This document shows, in pieces, positions 27,073 through 36,246 of a stretch of DNA of 64,000 nt (positions are counted from its first letter, which is position 1; every line of letters begins with the position of its first letter). The stretch comes from Bacteroidota bacterium (GTDB lineage Bacteria; Bacteroidota; Bacteroidia; Bacteroidales; Porphyromonadaceae): contig JAEWDZ010000008.1 in the NCBI GenBank assembly GCA_023389855.1, positions 1-64,000 on the forward strand. The letters run 5' to 3'. The notes beneath the pieces are model-generated. The model was not told where the DNA came from and did no database searches. It worked only from the letters and a program-made list of their open reading frames with translations. The translations under genes were made by a program, and so were the position numbers.

Positions 27073-28344
27073 TTAATATTGGGCTATAGTTTGATTTTTG
27101 TAGCATACACCACCAATGATTGTGCTGTCTACAATGTTCATTCCAAAGTGATAGGATAGGAATTTATAGTTGGGGTAGCGCAAAAGTACGAGGTCGCCCT
27201 CCTTGCCTACTTCTATGGAGCCTACTTGGTGGGCTCGGTCTATCGCCGCAGCTCCATTGAGGGTTAAAGCAGTAATGGCTTCTTCGATGCTCATGCCCAT
27301 ATTGATTGTAGAGAGAGCAAAAAGCAGCGGAATAGAGGCTGAGAAGCAACTGCCGGGATTAAGGTCACTAGCTACTGCTACAGCACATCCTGCATCGATC
27401 ATTTTGCGTGCGGGGGCATATTCTGCTTTCAGACTGAACGCCGTACAGGGAAGTAGGGTGCCTACAGTATTGCTGGCGGCAAGAGCTTCAATCCCTTTGT
27501 CACTGATACAAAGAAGATGATCTGCGGAGAGGCAGCCAAGCTCTGCGGCCAGTTCACTCCCTCCGAAAGGTACGATTTCATCAGCGTGCATCTTTAGTTT
27601 GAAGCCCATTTCTTTCGCTGCGTTGAGCAGAAGGCGTGTTTCATCGTGGTCGAAGACACCTTTTTCCGTAAAAATATCGCATATTTCGGCTAGCCCGCTT
27701 TCCTTTACTGCGGGAAGCATTTCTTGTATCATATGATGGATATACTCGGTTGAGTGCCCTTTATATTCTGGAGGTGTATCATGTGCCCCCATAAAGGTCG
27801 ATACCAGGCGAATGGGATGTCTTTCTTTGAGTCGGGCCGTAGTACGTAGCTGGCGGAGTTCTGTTTCTAGTTCCATGCCGTAACCACTCTTGGCCTCGGC
27901 TGTAGTGACGCCCATTGAGAGCATCGCATTGAGGTGACCTAAAGCGGGTAGGTAAAGCTCTTCCTCGGAGGCTTTGCGTGTAGAGTTCATGGTTTTTGCT
28001 ATGCCCCCACCTCTCTCCATAATGCTCATATAGCTGTCTCCAGCCAGACGCCACTGAAATTCATCTTCCCGGTAGGAGGCAAAGACGAGGTGAGTATGGC
28101 TATCTACGAATCCAGGAAGAATAGCATTGCCTTTAGCATCCAGCTTTTCACAACCATCAGTAAGTTCTTGTGGGAGTTCATCGGATTTACCTACAAAGGC
28201 TATTTTGCCATCGCGTATTACAATAGCAGCATCCTCGATGACAAGAATATCGCGCATCGCTTCTTTCCCTTTGCGGGCAGAGGTGCCTCGGGGGGTTGCC
28301 ACCTGACCGATATTGTATATGTACAAGTTGTTACTTCTATTCAT
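27073..28344 (-). CDS. hutI: Imidazolonepropionase
   Basis: Metal-dependent amidohydrolase that opens 4-imidazolone-5-propionate to N-formimino-L-glutamate, the third Hut step. The 423-residue product has the metal ligand motif FVDSHTHLVFA near residue 70, RGGGIAKTMN, KSGYG and late HADEIVPFGG and DLNPGS motifs, all typical of HutI. The start at 28344 is preferred since the ORF extension upstream adds eight residues that are not needed. It follows ftcD and precedes fchA in the same direction. Its substrate comes from HutU, which is not encoded in this window. Confidence 0.95.
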   Translation of the reverse strand: MNRSNNLYIYNIGQVATPRGTSARKGKEAMRDILVIEDAAIVIRDGKIAFVGKSDELPQELTDGCEKLDAKGNAILPGFVDSHTHLVFASYREDEFQWRLAGDSYMSIMERGGGIAKTMNSTRKASEEELYLPALGHLNAMLSMGVTTAEAKSGYGMELETELRQLRTTARLKERHPIRLVSTFMGAHDTPPEYKGHSTEYIHHMIQEMLPAVKESGLAEICDIFTEKGVFDHDETRLLLNAAKEMGFKLKMHADEIVPFGGSELAAELGCLSADHLLCISDKGIEALAASNTVGTLLPCTAFSLKAEYAPARKMIDAGCAVAVASDLNPGSCFSASIPLLFALSTINMGMSIEEAITALTLNGAAAIDRAHQVGSIEVGKEGDLVLLRYPNYKFLSYHFGMNIVDSTIIGGVCYKNQTIAQY

Positions 28345-28414
28345 ATGAGGTATTGGATTAAAAAACAACGAAAGGAAAGGTCTTTATTCCTTTCCCCCGT
28401 TGATAGTTTATGAA

Positions 28415-29320
28415 TTACTCCATCATGCGGAGTTCAAGTATTTGATCGTGAGAGAAGTTTTCTATACCTAGATAGTACTCTGCACAGTCGATAAGCGCAG
28501 CCATCGGTAAGAGACCTATAACCTCTGCACCCACAATCTCTACACCATATCTGCGGGCTTCCATACGTACCATCTCATGTGCGCGGTACACGGCAGTGCG
28601 GGTAAAGTCTGTCAAGTTCATAGATACTTGCGTGATATGACGGTCGGTAAGTTCCACACCCATCGCTTTGCAGAAGCGGAGACCACCTCCGATATGCCGT
28701 ACTCGCTTGGCTATAGCGTCCGCAATAGAGATGTCTGCAGTATTGAGATTTACGTTGTAAGCAACGAGCGGCATACGTGCTCCTACGGCTACCACGCCTG
28801 CAGTGGGGTGTATGTCGGCAGGTCCGAAGTCAGGTTTCCATTCCTCTTCGTGTATTTTTTCGGCCATTCCTTCGAATTGACCTTTACGTATCTTCGCCAG
28901 ATTTTCGCGATGGGGAGCAGAGGCGCTCTGTTCATACAGGAATACGGGTACTTGATAGCGGTTGCTGATCTCTTGAGCCACTTCTTTAGAAAGTGCTATA
29001 GCCTCCTCCATTTCCATGTTGCGAATAGGGATAAAGGGAACGACATCGACAGCCCCCATACGAGGGTGTTGCCCTTCGTGCTTGGTCATGTCGATTAGAT
29101 CGACAGCAATGCCAAAAGCTTCTAGGAGAGCTTCTTTTACGGGTTCTGGCTCACCGAGTACTGTCACGACGAGGCGGTTGTGGTCTTCATCGTTGCTGTA
29201 GTTGAGGAGCTTAACTCCGTTTCTTGTGCGGAATGGATTTACTATTTTTTCGATTTTTTCTTTGTCTCGTCCTTCACTAAAATTGGGGACACATTCGACG
29301 ATCTTTGTAGATGTAGCCAT
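28415..29320 (-). CDS. ftcD: Glutamate formimidoyltransferase
   Basis: Moves the formimino group from N-formimino-L-glutamate to tetrahydrofolate, releasing glutamate. The 301-residue protein matches the N-terminal transferase half of FTCD: ECVPNFSEGRD at the start, HEGQHPRMGAVDVVPFIP near 80 with the catalytic His, and FGPADIHPTAGVVAVGAR near 165. It is first in the hut run. A weak -7 box (TACCTTCG, 29371-29378) lies about 50 bases upstream. Together with FchA it replaces the fused enzyme of animals. Confidence 0.94.
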   Translation of the reverse strand: MATSTKIVECVPNFSEGRDKEKIEKIVNPFRTRNGVKLLNYSNDEDHNRLVVTVLGEPEPVKEALLEAFGIAVDLIDMTKHEGQHPRMGAVDVVPFIPIRNMEMEEAIALSKEVAQEISNRYQVPVFLYEQSASAPHRENLAKIRKGQFEGMAEKIHEEEWKPDFGPADIHPTAGVVAVGARMPLVAYNVNLNTADISIADAIAKRVRHIGGGLRFCKAMGVELTDRHITQVSMNLTDFTRTAVYRAHEMVRMEARRYGVEIVGAEVIGLLPMAALIDCAEYYLGIENFSHDQILELRMME

Positions 29321-29475
29321 AATTGATGGTGTCTGTTATGTTAATTAATTGTGTTATATACCGTTTGATACGAAGGTACAAATATTTTCTGAGATAATGA
29401 CTCGTCTCCTTTATTCATATCGCTATGCCAAAGAGCGGTCGCGATCATAGCTGAAAGGAGTCTTTGTAGAATATA

Positions 29476-30105
29476 CTACTTAAACATATCGATCGTTTTG
29501 ATCAGATTGTCGATAAAGAACTTCGTGGATAGTGCCAATAGGATCACACCGAAGAACTTACGCAATATAAAGATACCTCCTTTTCCTAGCCACTTTTCAA
29601 GCAGTGGCGCAAAACGTAGCATAGCATATATCCCAACGATATTACATACAATGGCGATAAGAAGGTTGATATAGGCTACACCGTTGGAGCGCATTGTCAA
29701 GAGAGCTGTAAAGGAGGCGGCTCCCGCAAAGAGGGGGAAAACCAGTGGTACTATGTTCGCGTTGCTGGCACCGCTTTCTTCGTCTTTAAAGATCTGCACT
29801 CCAAATAGCATTTCTACGGCTAAAACGAAAAGAACTATACTCCCCGCTACAGCAAAACTATTAACATCAACCCCAAAGATATTGAGCATCGGCTCGCCAA
29901 CAAATAAGAAACATAAGAGCATGACGAACGTCCATAGAGAGACTTGATTGGGGTTGATAGCATTCCCTTTACTCTTGAGACTAAGAACTATAGGAATCGC
30001 TCCAATAATATCTACAGATACAAAAAGGAGCATTGTCGAAGAAAAGGCTTCGTTGAAAGAAAAATACTGCAGATCGGTAAGGATATTAGACCAAATTTGT
30101 GCCAT
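29476..30105 (-). CDS. marC: MarC/SNARE-associated family integral membrane protein
   Basis: Inner-membrane protein of 209 residues with six predicted helices; MarC family members have no settled function (UPF0056). Typical features are FVSVDIIGAIPIVLSL in helix one, the central SGASNANIVPLVFPLFAGAASF segment and a C-terminal helix ILRKFFGVILLALSTKF. It lies 56 bases after hbd on the same strand but is unrelated to the butyrate genes by function, so it may be only a passenger of that transcript. Confidence 0.85.
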   Translation of the reverse strand: MAQIWSNILTDLQYFSFNEAFSSTMLLFVSVDIIGAIPIVLSLKSKGNAINPNQVSLWTFVMLLCFLFVGEPMLNIFGVDVNSFAVAGSIVLFVLAVEMLFGVQIFKDEESGASNANIVPLVFPLFAGAASFTALLTMRSNGVAYINLLIAIVCNIVGIYAMLRFAPLLEKWLGKGGIFILRKFFGVILLALSTKFFIDNLIKTIDMFK

Positions 30106-30161
30106 AGAATGATATATTTAAGGGGTTAGGGGCAAGTGATAGATAAAAACGCCTAGTGTCA

Positions 30162-31010
30162 TCAATTTTCGGGATATTCATAAAAACCTCGTCCAGATTT
30201 CCGGCCATACATATTGGCGCGTACCATCTTGCGTAGTAATGGATGTGGGCGATATTTATTTTCGCCAAACTCGGCCTGTAGGGTTTCCATGATTGCCAAA
30301 CAAACATCCAGTCCAATAAAATCGGCAAGCTCCAGAGGACCCATAGGATGGTTGGCCCCCAGTTTCATGGCGGTATCGATCGCTTCTATAGAGGCTACGC
30401 CGTCGGCATATTCGGCAATAGCTTCATTGATCATAGGTATCAGCAGGCGATTGACGATGAATCCTGGAGCTTCTTCGGCTTTGACGGGGCGTTTCTCCAA
30501 GGCTTCACAAAAAGAAAATACTTTCATAAGTACTTCCCCTGAAGTACGAGCACCACTAATCACTTCTACCAATTCCATATTGACTACAGGATTGAAGAAA
30601 TGTAGACCGATTACTCTTTCCGGTTGAGAGGTGGCACTGGCTAGTTCAGTAATACTTAAAGAACTCGTGTTGGTGGCTATAACTGCGTTGGGTTTAGCTA
30701 TACCATCTAAATTTTCCAAGAGTTTTTTCTTTTCTTCAATATTTTCGCTGACAGCTTCTATTAGGATATCTGCATCCGATATATCGGCAAAGTCTAGAGT
30801 AGTTTTTATTTTTTGCAGATAGCCAGTAGCTGCAGATTGATCCATTTTTCTTTTTTCTACAAAACGGTTGAAGGTATTATTAATCCGCTTCATACAGAGG
30901 GCCAGCGACTCTCGGCTACGCCCTTTTATCGTGACCTCCATATTGTGAAGGGCTGCACACATAGCTATGCCTCGCCCCATGGTCCCATTACCGATAACTG
31001 CTAATTTCAT
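30162..31010 (-). CDS. hbd: 3-hydroxybutyryl-CoA dehydrogenase
   Basis: Reduces acetoacetyl-CoA to 3-hydroxybutyryl-CoA with NAD(P)H in butyrate formation. The 282-residue protein shows the Rossmann motif VIGNGTMGRGIA at residues 4-15, the signature LHFFNPVVNMELVEVI near 140 with the catalytic His, and PGFIVNRLLIPMINEA near 185. Length equals clostridial Hbd. It lies 156 bases downstream of etfA, with a GC-rich hairpin in the gap, so it may be expressed less than the etf genes. Confidence 0.93.
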   Translation of the reverse strand: MKLAVIGNGTMGRGIAMCAALHNMEVTIKGRSRESLALCMKRINNTFNRFVEKRKMDQSAATGYLQKIKTTLDFADISDADILIEAVSENIEEKKKLLENLDGIAKPNAVIATNTSSLSITELASATSQPERVIGLHFFNPVVNMELVEVISGARTSGEVLMKVFSFCEALEKRPVKAEEAPGFIVNRLLIPMINEAIAEYADGVASIEAIDTAMKLGANHPMGPLELADFIGLDVCLAIMETLQAEFGENKYRPHPLLRKMVRANMYGRKSGRGFYEYPEN

Positions 31011-31031
31011 TTGTTCGTTATTAATTGTTTA

Positions 31032-31075
31032 AAGCCCCCCTCGCCATATTGGGAATACCAAGGCAGAGAGGGGCT
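31032..31075 (-). other. GC-rich hairpin between etfA and hbd
   Basis: Stem AGCCCCCCTC 31032-31041 / GAGAGGGGCT 31066-31075 with nine of ten pairs. No T run follows on the minus strand, so it is more likely an RNA stability or processing element than a classical terminator. Confidence 0.5.
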
Positions 31076-31166
31076 GTACTATAATTAATTGATGGGTAGG
31101 CTTTGATCAGAAGCAAGCTATTCCTGTAAGCCTACCAGAGCAAATGACAAAGATCTAGCTGTACGT

Positions 31167-32180
31167 TTATCCCTGTTTTTTTGCTCGGATTGATTTTATC
31201 TTTTCGGTCAGAAGTGGGAGTATCTTGTGCAGGTCTCCAACAAGACCAAGATCGGCTACTTGGAAGATAGGTGCAAACTTATCTTTGTTGATAGCAACAA
31301 TATAGTCAGACTCTTCCATACCAGCCAAGTGCTGGATAGCTCCAGAGATACCACATGCGATATATACTTCGGGGCGAACAGTCTTTCCTGTTTGTCCTAC
31401 CTGCCTATCGTGTGGCATGATACCATTGTCTACCATGGCACGAGAAGAAGATACTTCGGCTCCGATGAGCTCTGCAAGTGCAGAAAGTTTTTTGAAACCA
31501 TCACCTGTTCCTACGCCACGACCTCCTGATACCAAAATGTTGGATTCGGTAATGTCTACACGCGTTTTCTCTTCGATTTCACGACTAATGAGGCGTACAC
31601 GGAATTTAGAAGGATCGAATGGCACTTCGATTTTTTCTACTTCTCCCTTGCGGGTGTCGTCGGCCTGTTTCCTTACCATTACACCGGGACGGACTGTAGA
31701 CATTTGAGGTCTGTGTGCTTTACATATAATGGTGGCCATAAGGTTGCCGCCAAATGCAGGGCGCGTCATCAGCAGGTTGCGGTCGCCATCGATCTCCAAT
31801 GAGGTACAATCGGCGGTAAGACCGGTACGAAGACGAGCAGAAAGACGTGGTCCTAAATCTCGACCGATAGTGGTAGCACCGATCAGTACGATCTCTGGTT
31901 TACGTTCATTGAGAATATGAGTTATTGCTTGCGCGTAAGGCTCTGTAGTATAATCCTTGAGGTATTCGTGCTCTACTACGATCACCTTGTCTGCACCAGC
32001 CGCAATAAGTTCTTGGCTGAGGCCTTCAACTTTGTCTCCAAGCAAGATCGCAGTAACCTTTTCTCCGATTCCTTCAGCGAGCTCAGATGCTTTTCCTAGC
32101 AGTTCGAAGGCTACATTTTGTATTTTACCTTGGCGTTGCTCAGCGAAGACAAAAACGCCTTTATATTGTGTCATGTCCAT
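31167..32180 (-). CDS. etfA: Electron transfer flavoprotein alpha subunit
   Basis: FAD-binding subunit that passes electrons to or from butyryl-CoA dehydrogenase, possibly by flavin-based bifurcation. The 337-residue protein has the C-terminal FAD domain with SGGRGVGTGDGF, SRAMVDNGIMPHDRQVGQTG, and the final ACGISGAIQHLAGM element. The start at 32180 is chosen because it lies 4 bases after the etfB stop; the longer frame reads back into etfB. It belongs to the bcd-etfB-etfA run. Confidence 0.95.
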   Translation of the reverse strand: MDMTQYKGVFVFAEQRQGKIQNVAFELLGKASELAEGIGEKVTAILLGDKVEGLSQELIAAGADKVIVVEHEYLKDYTTEPYAQAITHILNERKPEIVLIGATTIGRDLGPRLSARLRTGLTADCTSLEIDGDRNLLMTRPAFGGNLMATIICKAHRPQMSTVRPGVMVRKQADDTRKGEVEKIEVPFDPSKFRVRLISREIEEKTRVDITESNILVSGGRGVGTGDGFKKLSALAELIGAEVSSSRAMVDNGIMPHDRQVGQTGKTVRPEVYIACGISGAIQHLAGMEESDYIVAINKDKFAPIFQVADLGLVGDLHKILPLLTEKIKSIRAKKQG

Positions 32181-32184
32181 AATA

Positions 32185-32973
32185 TCAAATGATAAATCTT
32201 TCACTGAGTTTTGCAATAATAATGTCTACTGCCTCTTCGGGAGTAATATCATCGTGAAGAGTTCCCATTGCTTTTGCACCTTTGGTGAAGCTCTTTTTCA
32301 CACTTGTGGGAGAGCCCTTGAGTCCAAGCTTTTCAGGGTCATTCTCAAAACTGTCGGCATTGAGGGTAATGATCTCTTTGTCGTAAGCCTCCATAATTCC
32401 ACTTACGCTCATATAGCGAGGTTGGTAAGCTGATGCAAGGAATGTAAGCATGCAGGGAAGTTCTACTTCGAGATTTTCATGGCCGTCTTCGATATTGCGA
32501 CGTACTTGCAGTAGTTTATTGCCATCGAATTTGACATCCTCTACGTAAGTGATCTGAGGTAGGTCTAGCTGCTCCGCAATCTGAGGACCTACCTGTGCAG
32601 TATCGCCATCGATCGCCTGACGACCGGCAAAGATGAGATCATATTCGAGACTCTTGATAGCTTGAGAAAGTGTATAGCTGGTAGCTAAGGTATCGGCACC
32701 ACCAAAGCGTCTGTCTGTCACTAGGATGCCCTTGTCTACACCCATGGCGAAAGCTTCGCGAAGGATAGCTGTAGCCTGGGGCGGACCCATAGTAATAGCC
32801 GTAACTTCAGCACCATATATATCCTTGAAGAGAAGCGCTTGCTCAAGAGCGCCTTTATCATCCGGGTTCATAATACTGGGTACCCCATCACGAATGAGGG
32901 TCCCTTTTACGGGATCAAGCTTGATCTCTGTAGTATCGGGTACTTGCTTAATGCAAACTATTATTTTCAACAT
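32185..32973 (-). CDS. etfB: Electron transfer flavoprotein beta subunit
   Basis: Beta subunit of the ETF that pairs with Bcd. The 262-residue protein begins KIIVCIKQVPDTTEIKLD and has the conserved NPDDKGALEQAL and the AGRQAIDGDTAQVGPQIAE segment near 120, which in bifurcating ETFs lines the second flavin site. This suggests, but does not prove, a bifurcating ETF. It lies 24 bases after bcd and 4 bases before etfA. Confidence 0.95.
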   Translation of the reverse strand: MLKIIVCIKQVPDTTEIKLDPVKGTLIRDGVPSIMNPDDKGALEQALLFKDIYGAEVTAITMGPPQATAILREAFAMGVDKGILVTDRRFGGADTLATSYTLSQAIKSLEYDLIFAGRQAIDGDTAQVGPQIAEQLDLPQITYVEDVKFDGNKLLQVRRNIEDGHENLEVELPCMLTFLASAYQPRYMSVSGIMEAYDKEIITLNADSFENDPEKLGLKGSPTSVKKSFTKGAKAMGTLHDDITPEEAVDIIIAKLSERFII

Positions 32974-32997
32974 AGCGTATTGTTAGTGCTCTACGAC

Positions 32998-34137
32998 TTA
33001 TTTAAAAAGTTTACCGGCTATAACCATACGTTGTACTTCACTGGTACCTTCGTATATTTCGGTGATTTTAGCGTCTCGCATCATTCGCTCTACGGGGTAT
33101 TCGCGAGTATAGCCGTAGCCTCCATGGTATTGGACTGCTTTAGTGGTTACGAACATGGCTGTTTCCGCAGCAAACAATTTGGCTTCAGCAGAGGCCATAG
33201 TATAGTCTTGGCCAGCATCTTTGAGCGATGAGGCGCGGCGCACCAATAAGCGTGCAGCGTCTACACGCACCTGCATATCAGCCATTTGGAATTGTGTGTT
33301 TTGGAACTGAGAGAGGCTGCGCCCAAATTGCTTGCGTTCCTTGGTGTACTTTATGGTTTCATCCATAGCTCCCTGAGCGATACCAAGAGCCTGAGAGGCA
33401 ATTCCTACACGACCTCCATCAAGAGTCTTCATCGCGATTTTGAAGCCTTGCCCTTCGCGTCCTAACAGATTTTCCTTAGGTACGATGCAATTCTCGAGTA
33501 CGAGCTCGCAAGTAGCAGAGCCACGAATACCCATTTTTAATTCTTTCTTACCAACGCTGAAGCCTGGGAAATCCTTTTCTACGATGAATGCTGATATGCC
33601 GTGCGTACCTTTACTTTTGTCGGTCATCGCAAAAATGATATAGACATGCGCATACTCGGCATTGGTAATGAAGATCTTATTACCATTGAGTACGTAGTGA
33701 TCGCCATCGAGTACAGCAAATGTTTGCTGGCCTGCAGCATCGGTACCTGCATTAGGTTCAGTAAGACCGAATGCTCCGATCCATTCTCCGGAAGCGAGCT
33801 TGGGAAGATATTTTTTCTTCTGTTCTTCGGAGCCGTTTTCCAAAATTGGCATACAGCAGAGAGACGTATGGGCTGAAACTACAACCCCTGTAGTAGCGCA
33901 TACACGGCTTAGCTCTTCTACGCACATACTATAGATAAGATTGGTAGAGCCTGCACCACCATATTCACGAGGAATGGGTATGCCCATAATGCCGAGCTTA
34001 GACATCTTTTTCACTGTCTCGAGGGGGAACCGCTCTTGCTCGTCTATTTCAGCCGCCAAAGGCTTCACTTCTTTTTCTGCAAACTCACGAATCATTTGCA
34101 AAAAGAGAAGCTCTTGTGGAGTGTGGGAAAAATCCAT
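32998..34137 (-). CDS. bcd: Acyl-CoA (butyryl-CoA) dehydrogenase
   Basis: FAD enzyme reducing crotonyl-CoA to butyryl-CoA with EtfAB as partner. The 379-residue product has the acyl-CoA dehydrogenase signatures GAFGLTEPNAGTDA and KMGIRGSATCELV, and the C-terminal ITEIYEGTSEVQRMVIA bearing the catalytic Glu found in short-chain enzymes. It is the first gene of the etf run and has a consensus promoter upstream (34284-34313). Crotonase and thiolase are not present here. Short-chain preference is inferred from context. Confidence 0.94.
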   Translation of the reverse strand: MDFSHTPQELLFLQMIREFAEKEVKPLAAEIDEQERFPLETVKKMSKLGIMGIPIPREYGGAGSTNLIYSMCVEELSRVCATTGVVVSAHTSLCCMPILENGSEEQKKKYLPKLASGEWIGAFGLTEPNAGTDAAGQQTFAVLDGDHYVLNGNKIFITNAEYAHVYIIFAMTDKSKGTHGISAFIVEKDFPGFSVGKKELKMGIRGSATCELVLENCIVPKENLLGREGQGFKIAMKTLDGGRVGIASQALGIAQGAMDETIKYTKERKQFGRSLSQFQNTQFQMADMQVRVDAARLLVRRASSLKDAGQDYTMASAEAKLFAAETAMFVTTKAVQYHGGYGYTREYPVERMMRDAKITEIYEGTSEVQRMVIAGKLFK

Positions 34138-34283
34138 AATTATTTTTTATCTCGTTGTCTTATAGTCAATTTCTTTTCTACCAAGGTCGCATTATCCATG
34201 ACAAAAATACTATCCGTACCATAAGGAAAGATAGCACTTTTTGCATGAGAGGGCAATGAACCCCTCGTAGTTATTTCTGCTGG

Positions 34284-34313
34284 CAAAGATAATACATTTT
34301 TTTTGAATGACAA
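34284..34313 (-). promoter_or_regulatory. Promoter of the bcd-etfB-etfA run
   Basis: Minus strand: TTG (34311-34313), 19-base spacer, TATCTTTG (34284-34291), matching the Bacteroidetes consensus. It lies about 145 bases before the bcd ATG. Confidence 0.7.
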
Positions 34314-34540
34314 TATTTATCAAGCCATTAATTTTTGTTTATAAGAGCGATCTATTTCGATGTTTTTCCCCTCTTTTTCACTTAAAAATGCTTTTCTTTT
34401 TCTAGCATTTTTTACAATATCTATTATCCTTTTCAATGGTTCATTCTATTCGCTGTTTGGCCATCGGATTCCATGGTCCTCATTCTTTTCTGGCAACCTA
34501 TCTTCTTTCATAAGATCTTTTTTATCCCCTATAATAAGAT

Positions 34541-34570
34541 GAGCAGCACCCAAAAGATTGGGTACTGCTC
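34541..34570 (-). terminator. Candidate terminator of the ragAB-like transcript
   Basis: Stem GAGCAGCACCC / GGGTACTGCTC with ten of eleven pairs, about 30 bases after the RagB-like stop. Only a weak T-rich tract follows (ATCTTATTATA on the minus strand). Confidence 0.55.
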
Positions 34571-34598
34571 TCTGATTTAATAATTTGTAAGTAACTGA

Positions 34599-36218
34599 TT
34601 AATTCCAGTTTTTGTGGGCTTTGAGGTTAGGGTTATTCTCAAGGTCTAATCTTGGGAATTCCCATATAAACATCTGGTCTCCAGCTTGTTTTTCGAGGTC
34701 GCGCCCAGCTTCTGGGAACATCGATCCTACCTTCAAAGCAGGAGCGAGTTTCTCTACTTCTTGTTGCACTTCGCCGCGTTTCATGTTTTCGCCCCAACGA
34801 ACGATGTCGTTGAATCGCCATCCTTCACCTACAAGCTCACGTACACGTTCATTTCTGATCTCCTTAATCAAGACTGCTGGATCTGAGTAGAGATCCGGCT
34901 CGAAGGTGATACCACGTGAAGTCTGTAGTTTGTCAAGAGCTTCAATTGCACCAGCCATATCGCCGAGATTGTAGCATGCTTCGGCATAGATGAGGTAGGC
35001 TTCTGCTGCGTTGAAGAGGTGAACTCCGAAGCTCCATTCATCAATGTTAGGATCTTTGTCCAGTGCTTTGTTTCCAGCAAACTTCATGATGGCCCAGTAA
35101 GCGATACCTTGTGCAGCGAGACCTTCCAAGTAGAGGTCATGTAGTTTTATGTAGCATTCCTTGCGGAGGTCTTCTTCCTGATAAAGATCGATTACCCATT
35201 TCTCAAGCATAACGCTTGGCATATACAAACGTATTTTCTTCATTGTTGGATCTGTGGGGTCGTCGCTTGCATAGGTCTGAGTCCAGCTAGCGCCAAAAAT
35301 TTCAGATGCAGTTGTTTTCCCTATTTGAGGCGTTGTATAGAGACGAACAACGATCTCATCACTGTCTTCAGTTCGCCATATCTTGTTGAGGAGTTCGATG
35401 TCTTTGCTACGATCACCAGTCAGTGCTGTCAGAGGATAGTTGTCCATAACCTTTCTAGCAGCTTCTTTAGCTACTGGCCAGTTTTGAGAGGTCAACGCAG
35501 CACGAGCCTTCATGGCGTAAGCATAGTCACGATTGATGTATATAGAGGGCTTTACCTCTTTGTTTGCATCCTGAGGAATTGCTTCAATCCCCTCATCGAG
35601 ATCCTTCATGATCTGTGCATATACTTGTGCGCGAGTAGCTTTTTCAGCCTTAGAGTTGGTCAGCGGATCGTAATTGGTGATTAGAATGATACCATTCTGT
35701 TCATTATTGTCCGTAGTCCCGTCCCAAGGCTTAGAGAAGCGCATGATTAGACGCCAGTGTCCAAGGGCGCGAATCACTTTCAACTCACCCATATACTGCT
35801 TGATAAGCGCTTTGTCGTTGTCGGTGAGTGATAGATTAGGATTGTCGAGCATCTCTTGAGCACGCATCAGGAAGTAGTTGGCCTGCATCACCACCTTATA
35901 GTAGGATCCATAGTAGCTGGTAATGAAGTCATGATTAGCCATCCTCTGTCTTTGCCATGCGTAAATAGGTAGGATCGTATTGTTGTCCCATATGTTGACA
36001 TGGTAGAGGTCTCCCTGGTAATCGGAGTAGTTAAGTTTGTTAGGTGTTTCAACACCACGGAGCAACATATATACCGCATCGCGGTTCATTTGTATGTCGG
36101 CGAGAGTCTCGAATGGCTTTTGCAGAGGTGTTGCTTTAGGTTCACGAGTAATATTACATGAACTGAAACTGACTGCAACAAGAGCCATTGCCAACAGTAT
36201 GTATGATATTTTTTTCAT
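34599..36218 (-). CDS. RagB/SusD-like outer-membrane substrate-binding lipoprotein
   Basis: Surface lid protein that binds substrate and closes over its SusC/RagA partner. The 539-residue protein has a lipoprotein signal with lipobox FSSC (Cys21), helical TPR-like segments (GELKVIRALGHWRLIMRF near 145; HLFNAAEAYLIYAEACYNLGD near 400) and the C-terminal IRNERVRELVGEGWRFNDIVRWG motif that defines RagB/SusD proteins. It begins 28 bases after its SusC partner and is followed by a hairpin. No glycosidase or sulfatase is nearby, so peptides are more likely than glycans as substrate, as for P. gingivalis RagAB. Confidence 0.92.
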   Translation of the reverse strand: MKKISYILLAMALVAVSFSSCNITREPKATPLQKPFETLADIQMNRDAVYMLLRGVETPNKLNYSDYQGDLYHVNIWDNNTILPIYAWQRQRMANHDFITSYYGSYYKVVMQANYFLMRAQEMLDNPNLSLTDNDKALIKQYMGELKVIRALGHWRLIMRFSKPWDGTTDNNEQNGIILITNYDPLTNSKAEKATRAQVYAQIMKDLDEGIEAIPQDANKEVKPSIYINRDYAYAMKARAALTSQNWPVAKEAARKVMDNYPLTALTGDRSKDIELLNKIWRTEDSDEIVVRLYTTPQIGKTTASEIFGASWTQTYASDDPTDPTMKKIRLYMPSVMLEKWVIDLYQEEDLRKECYIKLHDLYLEGLAAQGIAYWAIMKFAGNKALDKDPNIDEWSFGVHLFNAAEAYLIYAEACYNLGDMAGAIEALDKLQTSRGITFEPDLYSDPAVLIKEIRNERVRELVGEGWRFNDIVRWGENMKRGEVQQEVEKLAPALKVGSMFPEAGRDLEKQAGDQMFIWEFPRLDLENNPNLKAHKNWN

Positions 36219-36246
36219 ATTATCAGATCTGATACTGAGGGTCTAT

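Larger units (their letters stand above)
34138..34598. other. Intergenic region between ragB-like and bcd genes
   Basis: No gene of credible quality. It holds the bcd promoter and about 140 bases of leader on the right edge of the bcd gene, and a hairpin (34541-34570) that probably ends the ragAB transcript. The rest is AT-rich without clear structure. Confidence 0.6.
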
